Shown: positions 22,691-46,150, counted from the first letter of the stretch. The stretch: DNA of 64,000 bases from Metaphire vulgaris (GCA_018105865.1 CM030869.1:11582908-11646907); one strand, 5' to 3'. Notes: generated from the letters alone by a model not told the origin. Made by a program: numbers and translations.

Positions 22691-24329
22691 AAGTTGAAAT
22701 ACATCCACAAAGACTCCAATCCATAACCTTTTGTATGTGCCTAAATGGGAACATGGTGTATCTTCTGCTGTATCTAATGTTCGCAGAAAAACTACGTTCT
22801 TCTGACAGGCTTTGCTACTGTATATCACTGGCCGTCAGAATCTGTACTCACTACTCATGCACACGCTATTCTTCATAATTCTTGCAACAATTATTAAAAC
22901 TCCGCTTGCATGTCTTCAATGTTTTTGTCAACTAATGAGGTCCAACATGAGCTATTTAAAATAGACCCAAAGTACATAATACTGGAAAAATATAAAGCGT
23001 CTATAACTTTTCGACCATACTGTATTCGATAATATGACGCGCGAAAGACGCATCGTTGAGGTCATATATAGTTCGGCGATGTATTCTTGCGCTAAATTTG
23101 CATTAGTGCAAATGCACTTTTAGTTTGCACTCGATGACTCCCATAGGCCCCCTAAGCTCGATCCCCCACTTTTTGAGAGGCTACCATAGGGAAATTGGAA
23201 GGTATATGGGATGGGCCCCACTTTTTCACCCAAGTTTTACGTCAATGGCGACTCCTGCAATAGAAAACAAATGCAGTAGCCTAATCATCTTCGTGCTCTG
23301 CCAACTCCTTAGCGGCAATAGCTAGACAATAAACATTTTCCAAGAAATTCCATCTTCAGTTAATCATCCTTCTGTGATGGAAATTCCTTTCAAGTCAATC
23401 TGTCTTCTCTGATGTTGTTGATTCACTTTTCCTGGGCCTTCCTCTTCCATTTGAGTGTAAAAATTATCACAGATGTTTTTATAAATAAGTTTTAAAATAT
23501 GATATGTTTGGCTTTCAGGCCTTGACCAATTGGAGAGGGGTTGCCATTGGAGGGGAGAGAAATTTTTAAGGTTTTCATTTATTCTAAATAAGTTACAGTA
23601 GTCAAAGAAGTTAATGACAGCATGAAACTTGCCTTCTGCTATGCAGAGTGGACCAGTGGAAGAGTCATTAAGGAATGGCCAGGCACTCCCCCTCACAAAT
23701 ATGACACTGCCATTACCTCTGGGCAAGCTACCACTCAGCATAAAACCAATGCTACAGACTCCTTAATTTCGTAATGTGATCAATCCAAACACAGACTAGG
23801 CTTACATAAAATGATATCTAAACAAAAATAAAAAGGCACATCTCTGTATGTTTTGCCATACACTTTCCCACCACATCAGGCCATTATAAATTATCAGATA
23901 ATTTGCAGATGTTTTTAAGTGCACCACCTACAGTGTAGATAATCTAGCATCCAGTGTAGTAGAAATAAATATCAAAATTCATCAAAAGAAGACGACACAT
24001 ATTGAGCAGAATAGTATGTTATTGCATAGCGATGATAATCCAACAAGTTTCTAAGCGTAGTACAATTACCTGTGTTCTTGATAGAATCGAGAATATGTCA
24101 ATAAAAAAAAATCACAATTTCACTTTTGTAATACATTTAACACAACATACGTAGATATACTCTACTAATACAAGCGCATCGACCAATCGGTTGATCTAAT
24201 GTGCACCTATGCAGCAAAGTGAGAATCACAGATCAAAATTGGCGATATAAGAAAAAATATTAACCGAGCTGATGACGGTCGCAACAGCAGTACAAGATGC
24301 ATGATTGAACAATACACGTTAAACGACAG
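22691..24329. other. intergenic DNA downstream of the kinase gene
   Basis: Diverged repeat P copy 2 occupies about 23030-23490. The stretch next to 24329 would contain the 3' UTR of the kinase transcript (minus strand); no polyadenylation signal could be chosen with confidence. Confidence 0.45.
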
Positions 24330-31984
<7,655 letters not shown>

Positions 31985-33932
31985 ATTCGTAACAAGACAG
32001 CAGAAATCAATAACAAATATCTTAACATCGGTTATCTAAAATAAATGAAAGGGTTTTCATTGCATTTGTTCTATACATTTAAATCAATCACCCTCCAAGC
32101 AGGTTCCGGGTAGAGTTCTATAATAGAGGCGAAGCATACGTAGTTTAAGGGCTAGCCAACAAAGATGACCATAACCCTAACCTTAACTCCTTACCCTATG
32201 GTTAGCCTATTCCGAAACTCCACCAAAGTACCATTTTAAAACTCTGAGATCAAAGCTTCGACATGCAATATAAAATCACTCCAACACTACTGCCTCAGTT
32301 TTATTAATTCGTTAATAATATCACAGAAATTGCGATCTTTTTTCGATTATCTTACAAAAAGTAAACTTCGTATTGTGCATTGGTGTTCGTAGCTAAGATA
32401 GCGAATGGGCGAAGCGTCTAGTAGTTCAATCAGCGGCTATTCTGCGACGGAGAAGGGGCGCAGGGGAAGTCAGCAGTGCGGACAATACAAACGTAAATAT
32501 AGGCCTATGCGCTATATAACGATCACAAAGCGTCAAGTTCAATCGAAAGCTATAATAACGTTGTAATCGGCTTTACACATATTTTTTGGATCTGTTGTCG
32601 TTGATAATGATGAAGTCGATAATGCTGTTGCCTTTGTTGTTGTCGTCGTCGTTGTACCTTTGAAAACTTTATGACAACAAGACATCGCGAGAATTTACAC
32701 GAAATCCAAGATGTCGGTCGCTGCCGCCATAGAAGTCTAAAGAGCTGGAGGCAATTTGACTTCCGGTCTGCGTTCAATTGTCAAATTTGCGTAGCGCCCT
32801 ATTGCAAGGTCTCCTAAGAAACGCTGCGCAAAGTGCGCATACATGATACACAGTGTTGGCAATATACTCTCATATTATGCTTGGATATAATTATTTACTA
32901 GCGTTGAAACGTGTTAGACTCAGTAGAATGTTTTCATCGCCTAAAAGATGCATTGGCGTGCAAATAATTATAAATCGTCGAATGAATTGACATTTACGTT
33001 TTATATACGAACGAATAGCGAACACTTATAAAGAGCACCAAGCTGATGTTGAAAATAAACAAAATTACTTTCGTTTAGATAATTAATTTGGTCTCGAAAC
33101 GCCATAATGAAAAATAAGCAACAATCCTAATCGTCGTCATGGCATCGGGTGACCATGGCAACGCGCCATAACCATCAAGCAGTAACGATTTGAAGCAGAC
33201 AAGACAATTTGCCAGAACATCAGCAATTGGTATCAAAACGGAACAGACAAGACGGATTATAACTATAAGTCGTAGGCCTACTATATATGCCTAAAATAGG
33301 ATTTCATAATATTAAGAAATTAATTGTTTAGGATTAATCGATCTATTGTATGGATCTTAGAGAGCAGGTAGCAGCTTCTCGATTGGTTCTTATAGTTCTT
33401 TGAATGCCTCCCAGGTGTTCGATGTTTTGAGAAATTTCCGACCTTTTCAATATAATTGGCAACGCATGTGTGTTTGTTTGTTTGTCTGGCTGGCTGTGTG
33501 TTTGTGTACGACCCTTTCTGGACCATGTTCTGTATAGGCCAATATCCGATCATGCTACGATTCATGATCTTACAACGTGGCTAAGATTCCTGCACATAGT
33601 TTATGCCTCTGCCATTACCATTTACCATTTGGACGGGAACAACGTAGTGGTTCTCACACAGGGCAGTCCCTACTGAACCACTTTAAACCTTGTTATAATA
33701 TATTATATTATTATCAGAATTAAATCAATGCATGCATCGGTTTCAACGAATGTGTCTGCAGACGAAAGAACGAACGAACGACGAACGAGTGACTGATATT
33801 CACTGAATGAAAAACTGAATGAGTAAATCGCAGGCATAGGCTTATATTCGTGCCAAGTACATTGAAAGTATCGATTGACGTCACAACTTCCGAAAAATTG
33901 GCGTTCGGACAACAGACACTGACGTCATCATC
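31985..33932. other. intergenic DNA between divergently transcribed genes
   Basis: The 5' regions of the kinase gene (minus) and of the gene starting at 33933 (plus) face each other here. A possible 5' UTR splice acceptor (TTTTAG, minus strand) lies about 50 bp upstream of the kinase ATG. TGACGTCA palindromes lie at 33876-33883 and 33920-33927, 57 and 13 bases before the start codon of the plus-strand gene. TAGGCCTA is at 32500 and 33273. Confidence 0.5.
33876..33927. promoter_or_regulatory. paired TGACGTCA (CRE-like) palindromes before a start codon
   Basis: Two perfect TGACGTCA octamers (33876-33883 and 33920-33927) sit immediately upstream of the ATG at 33933. The sequence equals the CREB/ATF consensus. 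A role in transcription is inference, because this octamer is generally over-represented in the window. Confidence 0.4.
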
Positions 33933-34333
33933 ATGTCTGTCGACCACCGACATGCCTACCACGACGGCTACTGCGATTTCGTTCAGTCGAAGAACTGGTC
34001 GATGGCCGACGTCACTAAGGCGGCCTATCGGCGGGAGCTTCGCCGGCGACAGCCCATCCGTCTGCCTCGGACGCAGGCCATCGTGTCCGACCGACTGAAC
34101 CTGGCCGTCTTCAGGGACGAAGACCTCAAGCACCGGATACTGGTGACCGGAAGATGTCGGCCGCAGCTGGAAAGGCATCCGGAACAAATCCTGGAAGCAA
34201 GTGAGTTGGCGGAGTCTACGTAAATTCAGTGGCTGTTCTAGCCACCCATAGGCGGATTTAGAGTTTAATATTTTAAATTCCATTTGCAGTCCCTAATAAT
34301 TATAGTAAGTGACCTCACGTCCGCCATTTTGTC

Positions 34334-34374
<41 letters not shown>

Positions 34375-35242
34375 CCTATATATTACTGTTGTTGTTGCAA
34401 GTGAGATTCTATTCTGTCGTGTTTGATGGTGAAGGTCGGCTGTGGAACATGGCGAGACACGACCACCCTGACTACCCTATTCTCGACCCGAAGGGAAAGC
34501 CCCTCTGCGACTGGAGGTCGTACGTCGAAGGGGGCGTCTCACCCTACGATCTCCGAAGCTACTTCCCCAAGTGGAGCTCCGATCCGCTCCTCACCCCGGC
34601 GGCGCCGGTCGAAGGGGGCGGCTCGACCGGCGTAGCGGACCCCGCCGCCGCCGCCTCCTCTCCCGCGGCGAAGAGGCCTCCCGTCACTGAACCGAAACCG
34701 AAGTGGAAATGGAGCGATCCGGACCCGAAGCAGTGGGACTACTGGGACCAGAATTCTCCGGATCGAGATCACGAGGAGCTCGGACAGCTGTTGCGTAGCA
34801 ACGTCTATCCCGGATACACTTATAACTACAACCGGAAGTCGACGGCGCACTCCGACTACAACGCTGACGTGTACAAGCGGCGAGGTCACGTGACGGACGA
34901 GTACCGGATGCGGTGGGACGAACTCAGTAAGTCGACCTTGAACTTCGGTGGATCAGTTTTTAATAATTTGGAGATGAGAATGACCCTTTTTTCTTGTCAA
35001 GGTTGTTCGAAAGGCGAGAAGTGGGGAGTGGGGGTCGACGCGTTGTTACGACGCGTTACGTAGGGGAGGGTGTAAAAACCCGTCAAAATCGCGTTACGTC
35101 ATTTATGGATGGCCCCTAAGGTCCATTTTTAATTATTGTTTTGTAATGTTTTCATTCGATGTGTTATTTAGGTCGATGGGGTGAACAGAATATTCGACTG
35201 AATAGTCTCAAGCGACTGTGGAATGCCCCAAAGGAGAAATGA
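33933..35242 (+). CDS. uncharacterised Trp/Tyr/Arg-rich protein, three exons
   Basis: The exons 33933-34200, 34402-34926 and 35172-35242 join in frame to 287 residues. The donors are GTGAGT and GTAAGT, and the acceptors end CAAG and TTTAG. I do not recognise the family. The N-terminal part is basic, with a KAAYRRELRRRQPIRLP stretch. The middle has HPDYPILDPKGKPLCDWRSY, a low-complexity Ala/Ser/Pro stretch, and a Trp-rich segment KWKWSDPDPKQWDYWDQ. The C-terminal end is GEQNIRLNSLKRLWNAPKEK. No signal peptide or membrane segment is seen. The short aromatic motifs with Pro and Arg resemble small axonemal proteins, but this is a guess. Intron 1 carries a hAT MITE end and an AT repeat; intron 2 carries the right end of a TAA-type MITE. 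Confidence 0.72.
34247..34273. repeat. terminal fragment of hAT MITE family B in an intron
   Basis: The segment starts CATAGGCGGATTTAGAG and matches the inverted right end of the copies at 486-667 and 52907-53070. The rest of the element is absent. Confidence 0.75.
34338..34371. repeat. (AT)n microsatellite in an intron
   Basis: AT run directly followed by a TAGGCCTA palindrome (34371-34378), just upstream of the exon 2 acceptor. Confidence 0.85.
35027..35116. mobile_element. truncated PIF/Harbinger-like MITE, right end
   Basis: The segment ends with the inverse of GGGGCCATCCATAAATGACG followed by TAA. The preceding 80 bp resemble the right part of the element at 462-1060, including GGGTGTAAAAAC and AAAATCGCGTTACGTCA-type phrases. 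No left end was found. Confidence 0.65.
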
Positions 35243-35457
35243 AACCAAAACCAGAGAGATGAACGCCAAAAATATCACAACCACTTTCGAAATCGGTTCC
35301 TGCTTCGTATTTTCGATGTCCAAAGTAATAATGTATACCAAAATCTCAAGATTTTAACCTAATAGTAGCCGCAAGCTCACCACACTCCAAATCTGGACTG
35401 GAATGCAAAGAATTAGGATTAACTGTTACCAAGAATCAGAGAAATGTTACATTTGGG

Positions 35458-35614
35458 CAGTGTTTATTCTAGACCTTCTCTGGATGGGAATTCCCCTAAA
35501 TTTTGAAATTTACCCCCCCCCCAAAAAAATTGACATTTTGGCAAGTAGTATGACCTCCCCAATGTCTGTTCCCCCAAATTTTAAACAACCCCCCAATGTC
35601 TAGAATAAACACTG
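35458..35614. mobile_element. hAT-type MITE, family C, copy 3
   Basis: The ends CAGTGTTTATTCTAG and its inverse enclose 157 bp, with a perfect octamer CATTTGGG on both sides (35450-35457 and 35615-35622). It shares GACATTTTGGCAAGTAGTAT with copy 4 at 42467. Confidence 0.93.
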
Positions 35615-37401
35615 CATTTGGGCATTGCATATTGCAGTCTAAACCAAACCAATTAAGGAGTTGAAACGCGTCAAAAGAAGCAGAGTTCATATCATGACCA
35701 GGAATTGAAACTCTTCAGTTAAATATACTCAGCTAATATTACAGTTAACTGATAATTAATTACTCCTTCAACTGCTTTGTTATTTTACCAATTGTGAACC
35801 ATGAAGCCCTCGGTCTAGCAGCCCATCAAAAGAAATCGGTCTTTGAAATATCTTACAAACAGCACTCTCTCTCTCTCTCTCTCTCTGTCTTTAATTCTTC
35901 CTGTACAGCACATTTGATACACATAGGTAATCATACACACAGTCAACAATAAATCAATAGCAACTGTATTAAACAGCATAAACCTTAACACACACAAATA
36001 CAAACATTATTAAAGTAATAAAGATGACCTAATTCTCATGTAGTGTTATACATTGCCTTACACGACTCAATACTGACTTCCATACAAAGTAGTACACTGT
36101 AAATACATGTGATAATCCTAAAGCATAACTACTACTACTACTACGTCATGAGCAGGTCGATTTCAGTGACTTGCCTGCAAATCTTGGCAAAGTACAACTC
36201 TTCGTACAACGTACCATGCAGCAGCTCAAGCTGTGTTGACAGTTGAAACATTCGGCCATCATTCACTGCACCATCTGGTTATAACACACAACTGCACAGT
36301 CAATGCATAATAAACAATGGATCTGGTCCATCACATTCGAGCTTGTTAAGACAAAATGCTGTTGGGCACCTTAAATTCAATACAGTCAATACTTGCTATT
36401 ATGATATTATCATATAAGACTAATCTTAGTTACAACTCTGAATGTGTGTCATTTAAAAAAGCACAAAGGCCAATTATTAATGATTTTCTTCACTCTCAAA
36501 CTGTAGATCAATGTTCTGACATACAAAGAACTGAATTTTGCCAAAACAATCAGAAGCTGACAAGTGTTCTTAGTCTAATGAAAACCCAGGATGAAAAACA
36601 AAAATATTAACGTCTCAAGATTCAAAGACACTGGGAAAACACTCCAGTAAGTAGGTTGGGGATTTTTTAAAATAGCAGAATGACATTCACAAATAAAAAT
36701 TATCAAATTAAACAGTTTACTTTTATTTACACAATAAATGTACATAGAAAATTCAACAATGCATCTTTCTCTCAAATATAAAGAAAAGAGTTTAGTAATA
36801 GTAAATAAAGACAACCTTCAAATAGCCACGATTTGAAAGAACAATTCCAAGCTATGGAAAAAATCAGATAGTCAACTGCTTGAGCGCTCACTGTAAAACT
36901 CAAAGCCATTTAAGTAATGCAAAAACTTCTGCAAAAACCGCGTACATACCGTGCGCACCCTCATAGTGGGCTTAGATAAAACGAGAAGCTAAAGGGCAAC
37001 TTAACAGTTTGCGCATACAACGCGGAGCAAAATTCAAAGCCACTTTTGAATGTCAAGTAGAGGTCCTAATAGTAAATGCAATCACAAAATTACGTCAAAA
37101 AACTTAAATGGACAATTACAAAGACCACAAAACCACTCACTTTCCTATACAAGATTACGTACGTCGTAACGCGTGCAAGCGCTTTAAAAAACGGCACTAA
37201 TAAAAACTTGTTTTGTATAATGGTTTGCATCTTTCTTATGCTTTTTGTAAATACTTATATATATATATATTTAATTATTTATAATTAATCAGTATGTGTG
37301 CGCGCGTGTGTATGTCTGTATATGTGTAGTTCAAGCGACAATATTTCCCTTTCCTCCGTTATTATACACAGCAATTCAACTGTCATGACTCTCTCTTGTC
37401 T
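35615..37401. other. intergenic DNA downstream of GRB2
   Basis: No gene is recognised. A (CT)n run is at 35864-35886 and a short (ACT)n run at about 36128-36142. The part next to 37401 should hold the GRB2 3' UTR (minus strand). Confidence 0.5.
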
Positions 37402-41275
<3,874 letters not shown>

Positions 41276-41717
41276 CAAAGTGTGAGTCACCGCTCCATGG
41301 GCAGCCGAGGTTTCCTTCCAGAGAGCCGTGAATTATTGCAAATTAATCATAATTTCCCGTTTTTTTGCTACAAAGTGCTATTGTTCTTTTTTCTTGTCAA
41401 TACTTTTGGGTCTTTTGGTACCAATTAGACCCTAGGCCTTCGGATGTCGACTGCCCTTCGGATGTTGGCTATTGCCTGGCTGATCCTTCCCCATAGCTAT
41501 TTTAAGAAAGGCTCAGCGCCTAAAAGAATAAGCAGCTACCGTTTTGCTGCTTTCCAAGGTGCTATTGAAATCCAGGAGATTATACTTACTTACTTACTTA
41601 CTATTACTCAAAAAGTGCTATTTAGAAAGCGCACTTGTTCAAGTTTGAAACGAGGAGCCTTGGGAAAATATGGACTTGCCAGAAGACCCGCGGATCGAAA
41701 AAGTTCGAGAACCACTG
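41276..41717. mobile_element. old non-autonomous hAT element, 442 bp
   Basis: The inverted ends CAGTGGTTCCCAAAGTG and CAGTGGTTCTCGAACTT are of the Charlie type. The flanking octamers TCCTACAG (41268-41275) and GCCTAAAG (41718-41725) agree at 6 of 8. A SINE-like segment with a (TTAC)n tail (41455-41606) lies inside it. Confidence 0.82.
41455..41606 (+). repeat. SINE-like repeat, copy 2, with (TTAC)n tail
   Basis: The segment shares the GCTACCG ... AGGTGCTATT ... GAAATCCAGGAGATT arrangement with 4750-4906 and ends in a TTAC run. Confidence 0.4.
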
Positions 41718-41754
41718 GCCTAAAGTCACGTAGGCCTACTTACCTTTTTACCGT

Positions 41755-41830
41755 AGGCCTACTTACTTACTTACTACTTACTACTTACTTCTTACTTACT
41801 TCTTAGCGTAGGCCTACTTACCTTGTTTAC
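41755..41830. repeat. degenerate (TTAC)n with three TAGGCCTA sites nearby
   Basis: TTACT/TTAC-rich sequence. TAGGCCTA lies at 41731, 41754 and 41809, and again at 41878. Confidence 0.75.
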
Positions 41831-42466
41831 TTATCTGGCTATAGAATAGTATTTGCAGTAGGCGGCTAGGCTTATAATAGGCCTATATATATATAATACT
41901 CTAAATACTATATCCTATTTTATGGCCAGGTCTATTATAGTAATTGGATATGAGCTGATAATGCGCAATGTGAGCTTAGTTCACTGAACTATTACACAGA
42001 TTTGTCAATTTAGGTTCATAGACAGAACCATTAGTTTGCCTTATAGGCCTGCGTGAAATCCTGAAATAGAGTACTAAAAGGTCTTACGATGTTGCAGCTG
42101 CTGGATTGCCGCCGAAGAATACTTTTAAACATCGCGACTGGCTTTAGAGAGTTTAGACCCGGAAAACTATGAATAGGCAATTGCCTAATACATGTAGGTT
42201 TGCTCATAATGGCTCAGTACACGAACGGTCTAAACGAACGGACGTGACTCGGTGACGTATTTGTATGGAGGAAATTCGTGGTCACTGTTTACTGACACAC
42301 CCTTCCAACTGGGTCATTATGAAACGATTAAGAATTCTCCCAACTGGTCAAACCCCCCTCCCTCTACTGGTCAGACTCTTAAATACCGCGTTGGTTTCAT
42401 TCCGTAGATGCAGTGCTAATTAAATCGTCTCTGCGAGATCTTTGTCTGGCGATGAGTCATGTAGAC

Positions 42467-42643
42467 CAGAGTTTATTCTAGACCTTCTCTGGAGGGGAGG
42501 CGAATTTTCCCCAAAGTTTGAAAATTTCCCCCCACAATTTTTTGACATTTTGGCAAGTAGTATGACCTCCCCAACGTCTGTCCCCCCAGAAAATGATAAA
42601 CTCCCCCCCCCCCCCAATGACTAGGTGGCTAGAATAAACACTG
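42467..42643. mobile_element. hAT-type MITE, family C, copy 4
   Basis: The ends CAGAGTTTATTCTAG and the inverse of CAGTGTTTATTCTAG enclose 177 bp. The flanks CATGTAGA and CATGCAGG agree only partly, so the target duplication has decayed. Confidence 0.8.
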
Positions 42644-43928
42644 CATGCAGGCCATTGGAAAACTCATCAGTGGGCTCAGCGAATATGTTCGGGGGTTTTG
42701 GTATTTGCTGCATGCAGTGTCAGAGGCATGGCTGAGCTACTTGGCGCCCACTGAAGAAGAAGGCAGAAAATCAAATTAGCAGTTTAGCAAATCTCTGAAT
42801 AAAAAATCGTAGCATTCTGCTGGCAAAAAGTTATAACTACGAATGTATTTTTCCTGCTTTTACTGATGAGAACTGGTCTATGATGTGCCCCTCGGGTAGT
42901 AACAGGACGAAATCAGTTTCAAAACTGCCGTTGAATTTGCACAAATCCTGTGCATTATTAGCATTATGGAATAACGGGGGTTGTCATGGATGAAGCGTTG
43001 TAAATGCTTAAGGTGATGGCCTATGATTGCAATAGCGATTGATATCAATGTAGTAATGGATGCTAAAGATAGTGGCTGAATATGGTCCTTGAAATCGATC
43101 TCTAACGGCCTCGGCCCTCGAAGTCAGTTTTCTCACTTTCTTTTGTTTCTACGCTGAGTAGAGAGCACGATCACAGAGTTTTTGTGGCGCCGAGGGGCAC
43201 CTGCCCCCACCTGCCCGACCCTAGGTACGCTATAGTGTAACTATAAAAGACGATAACTAATCGAATAGAATTAGCGCCTACTTCAGAACATTAACGATTT
43301 GTCGCTGGAAGTTCAACCTGAATACCTGGCCACAGCGTTCGTAGCAACTGAAATCCACTCACCCCCCCCACCCCACCCCACCCCATACCTGTGTCCACCT
43401 TGCTCCGATCAACTTACGACACCTCAATCAATAAACGCCGCTGAATATCATCCGATACCGGAAGTTCATGGCTGATTACGTCACGCGCTATCAGAGCATC
43501 AATTAACCCATTTCCGGTTCCGGTCTCTTGAGAAGACGAAGCTGAAGATACGACTCGAAACACAGAACAAGGCATTCACACACACACACACACACAGTCA
43601 CACACACACACACACCACACACTTGTAGTACCTCCCAACTGGAGACTTGTATGTATTCTGTACATACAAACTGGGGACAGTATATTTCGTTGGTTATTTC
43701 ACAGTGTAGCTCCTAAAAGGAATATCGAAATTCTGAGAGGGATTCCCATGTCCAGAGTCCGACGGTATACAAATTATGGCTCTAACGGGAACTTGACAAG
43801 TCCAGACTCCTCTGTAGCAAACTAGAAAAACCACCTGTTTGAATGAATCCACAAACTGTCCGTTATAACGAAGTTCTACTGTACATAAGTTTCCCTATCA
43901 AACGGCGGAAATTCCGAAAAATCGATTC
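42644..43928. other. intergenic DNA downstream of the galanin-type receptor gene
   Basis: A (CA)n run lies at 43575-43618. A pogo-like terminal fragment ends at 43881. A stretch containing CCGAGGGGCACCTGCCCCCA (about 43182-43225) resembles a hAT end, but no partner end or octamer duplication was found. Confidence 0.5.
43855..43881. repeat. pogo/Tigger-like terminal fragment, copy 3 (inverse)
   Basis: The inverse reads CAGTAGAACTTCGTTATAAC and is followed by TA, matching the end at 47911. Confidence 0.6.
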
Positions 43929-43956
43929 TGACGTCATCGGAAGGAACGTGACGTCA
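43929..43956 (-). promoter_or_regulatory. double TGACGTCA at the receptor stop codon
   Basis: TGACGTCA lies at 43949-43956 and 43929-43936. The first contains the TGA stop codon (43956-43954 on minus) of the receptor gene, and the second follows 20 bp downstream. The same arrangement exists at the other receptor gene (53723-53747). The function is unknown. Confidence 0.5.
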
Positions 43957-45042
43957 TACGGCGTCGTCTTTTGAATGAAGTCTCAGAACGGATCCGTGTG
44001 CAGTGTTGTTGAACTTCCGGGTCAGTTCGACCGCCTGCGATGACGTCATTCGGCAGCAGAGGGCGCGCCGGAAACCGTTCCGGAACTTCGAGGACATGAA
44101 GGCGTAGATGACCGGATTCATGCACGAGTTGGCGTAAGACAGCAGGTGCGCGGCTATCCGACCGTAGTAGAAGGGGTAGGTGTTACCCCAGCTGCTCGCG
44201 AAATAATTCGTCCACAGCCAGACGACGTGCGACGGTAGCCATGACAACGCGAACGCCGTGACGACGACGCCGATGAGACGCGTCACGCGTCGCTTAGCAA
44301 CGACGGAGCGCCGTTCGCTGGGTCCGTCCGTTGAATCCATCGTCCAGAGCGTGGCAACGGTCAAGGCGCTGAAGACGGAGATCAGCACCACCGGAAGCAG
44401 GTAGGCGACGACGAAAAGTGCCATGTAGTAGGACTTCCGGTGGTCCGGGTAATTCGGACCCCAGTCGTCGGCGCAGACGGAGAGGGAGCCGTAGTGGGGC
44501 AGGTCGTAGATACGCACCGTGTACACCACGAGGAAGGGAGTTGCGATGATCAAGGCCGCCGTCCAGATGACGACGCAGATGGCGAGGGCGATGCGTGGGG
44601 TGCGCAGGTGCTTCGTGTGGATGGGGTAGACGACGGCCAGAAAGCGGTCGACGGACATGACGACCAGGGTCAGTATGCTGGTCACCATACTCGAGTACTG
44701 GACGAGATGGACGAATCGACAGAGGAATTCCCCGAACGGCCACTGGAGGGTGGAGTAGATGACGGCGTGGAAGGGGACGCAGAAGACGAGAAAGAAGAGG
44801 TCGGCCGTCGCCAGGTTCACGATGAAGATGTTCGTCGTGTTCGCGAATTGTTCCTTGTTCTTGACGACGACGATCATCACGAGCAGGTTGCCCAGGCAAC
44901 CGAACGCCACGACGACGCAGAAGACGACCGGAACCAGCACCCCCACCCGCCCCATCTCTTCTTCCTCCTCCTCAGCGTGACAGCAATCCGTTTCCGTTTC
45001 CGCAGAGGCGGCGTTGTCTGTTGCCACGGTAACCGTTGCCAT
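43954..45042 (-). CDS. galanin / allatostatin-A type G-protein-coupled receptor, intronless
   Basis: One uninterrupted frame encodes 362 residues with seven membrane segments (first about 32-60, last about 295-317) after an acidic N-terminal tail containing a Glu run (24-29). Rhodopsin-class landmarks are GN 51-52, LATAD 77-81, Cys108 and Cys190 for the extracellular disulphide, DRF 132-134 in place of DRY, FALSWLP 264-270, and NSCMNPVIY 305-313. The SWLPSHVVWLW...RIAAHLLSYANS pattern is characteristic of galanin and allatostatin-A receptors, so a peptide ligand and G-protein signalling at the cell surface are expected. The start at 45042 is the first ATG of the frame. Kisspeptin-like receptors are a less likely alternative. 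The stop codon lies within TGACGTCA. Confidence 0.9.
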   Translation of the reverse strand: MATVTVATDNAASAETETDCCHAEEEEEEMGRVGVLVPVVFCVVVAFGCLGNLLVMIVVVKNKEQFANTTNIFIVNLATADLFFLVFCVPFHAVIYSTLQWPFGEFLCRFVHLVQYSSMVTSILTLVVMSVDRFLAVVYPIHTKHLRTPRIALAICVVIWTAALIIATPFLVVYTVRIYDLPHYGSLSVCADDWGPNYPDHRKSYYMALFVVAYLLPVVLISVFSALTVATLWTMDSTDGPSERRSVVAKRRVTRLIGVVVTAFALSWLPSHVVWLWTNYFASSWGNTYPFYYGRIAAHLLSYANSCMNPVIYAFMSSKFRNGFRRALCCRMTSSQAVELTRKFNNTAHGSVLRLHSKDDAV

Positions 45043-45377
45043 GACGACTGTTTGACGCGGCGATCGAATTTCTAAAAGCGAAAGCGGGAAAAGAGAACGA
45101 AAAAGCGCTCAAGAGCAGCGCAAAATATGCGATGAATGTCGCCGCAAAAATCTGTAATGCTCTTCTAAGAGCGGGTCCTTATCATGGCGCTCCATCGACG
45201 AGTACGGTGTTACCACCTGAAGGCGTCGTTCGTGGAAGCGACACCGGTGTCATCGTGGGGGAGGGGGAGAGGGGGGAGGGGATGGCACCGGGTGTCAATG
45301 ATGCGTCATAAAAGTTATCTTAACGACTCCGATTCTCTGTCATTTCGGTGTCTTCCGGCAATTTCTTGATGCAAGAT

Positions 45378-45470
45378 CTTCTTCTTCTCCTCCTCCTCCT
45401 CCTCCTCCTTTTTCTTCTTCTTCTTCTTCTTCTTCTTCTTCTTCTTCTTCTTCTTCTTCTTCTTCTTTGA
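45378..45470. repeat. pyrimidine tract (TCC)n(TTC)n
   Basis: About 90 bp of TCC and TTC triplets, which is purine-only on the minus strand. It lies upstream of the galanin-type receptor gene. Confidence 0.92.
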
Positions 45471-46018
45471 AGCTTTTCCGGGATAATTATCCTCATTAAG
45501 TATAAACATGCCTGCGATTCTAGACGCGTAGGAAGAGAGAGAGCAAACTGGATGAACCCGTCCTCGGACGTTCCATTGGTTCACAGAATTCGACGGAGAA
45601 ACGACAGCTGCATGCCTCTGTGGCTCTGTTCGTTGCCGATAGTGATGGAGTTGCCGGAGGGGGAGGGGAAGGGGTAGGTTGGGGAGGGGGGTTGAACCCC
45701 CAGCTAACTTTGCAACCCTCCGAAAAATCGCATATCGAATACGTGCAGTTTCTGTCATTCATTGAATTTCAGTCCTCAGCCCTCCCCCTCCCCTAGCTCA
45801 AATTTCACAACTCCAAGACTGGTTGCTGACACAATGCTGAGATTGTGTTTTTATTTTGGTTTTTGGTTTTTGCGTTATCTTGTTTATTTTGTCCGATCAC
45901 CGTATTAAATTTAACAATTGCGGCAAATCAAACGCAACTGACATTACAGCTCTTTATATTCTTCGTCTTTTCGTCATGGATGACATATTTCACTATTCTA
46001 TCAGTTTCATCGCATCTC

Positions 46019-46150
46019 TCTCCTCCTCCTCCTCCTCCTCCTCCTCCTCCTTGTTCTTCTTGTCCTTCTTCAGCTCTGGTGTTTTTATTCCAGTTCTTTT
46101 GTCTTTTCCGGTTCCGGTCATTTCCTTCCTTCCTTCCTTCCTTCCTTCTC
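46019..46150. repeat. (CTC)n and (TTCC)n pyrimidine-rich tracts
   Basis: CTC triplets at about 46020-46052 and TTCC units at about 46122-46148, separated by non-repetitive pyrimidine-rich sequence. Confidence 0.88.

Noticed and set aside
22322..22828. 168-codon minus-strand open frame
   Set aside because: It runs through the hAT MITE at 22496-22690 and its flanking duplication, so it is a chance frame.
42721..43238. Possible additional hAT element with CAGAGGCATGG and CTAGGTACGCTATAGTG ends
   Set aside because: The two ends do not form convincing inverted repeats and the flanking octamers agree only weakly.
44440..45075. 211-codon plus-strand open frame opposite the galanin-type receptor
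   Set aside because: It is antisense to a well-supported GPCR gene and is an acidic, His/Asp-rich shadow without domains.
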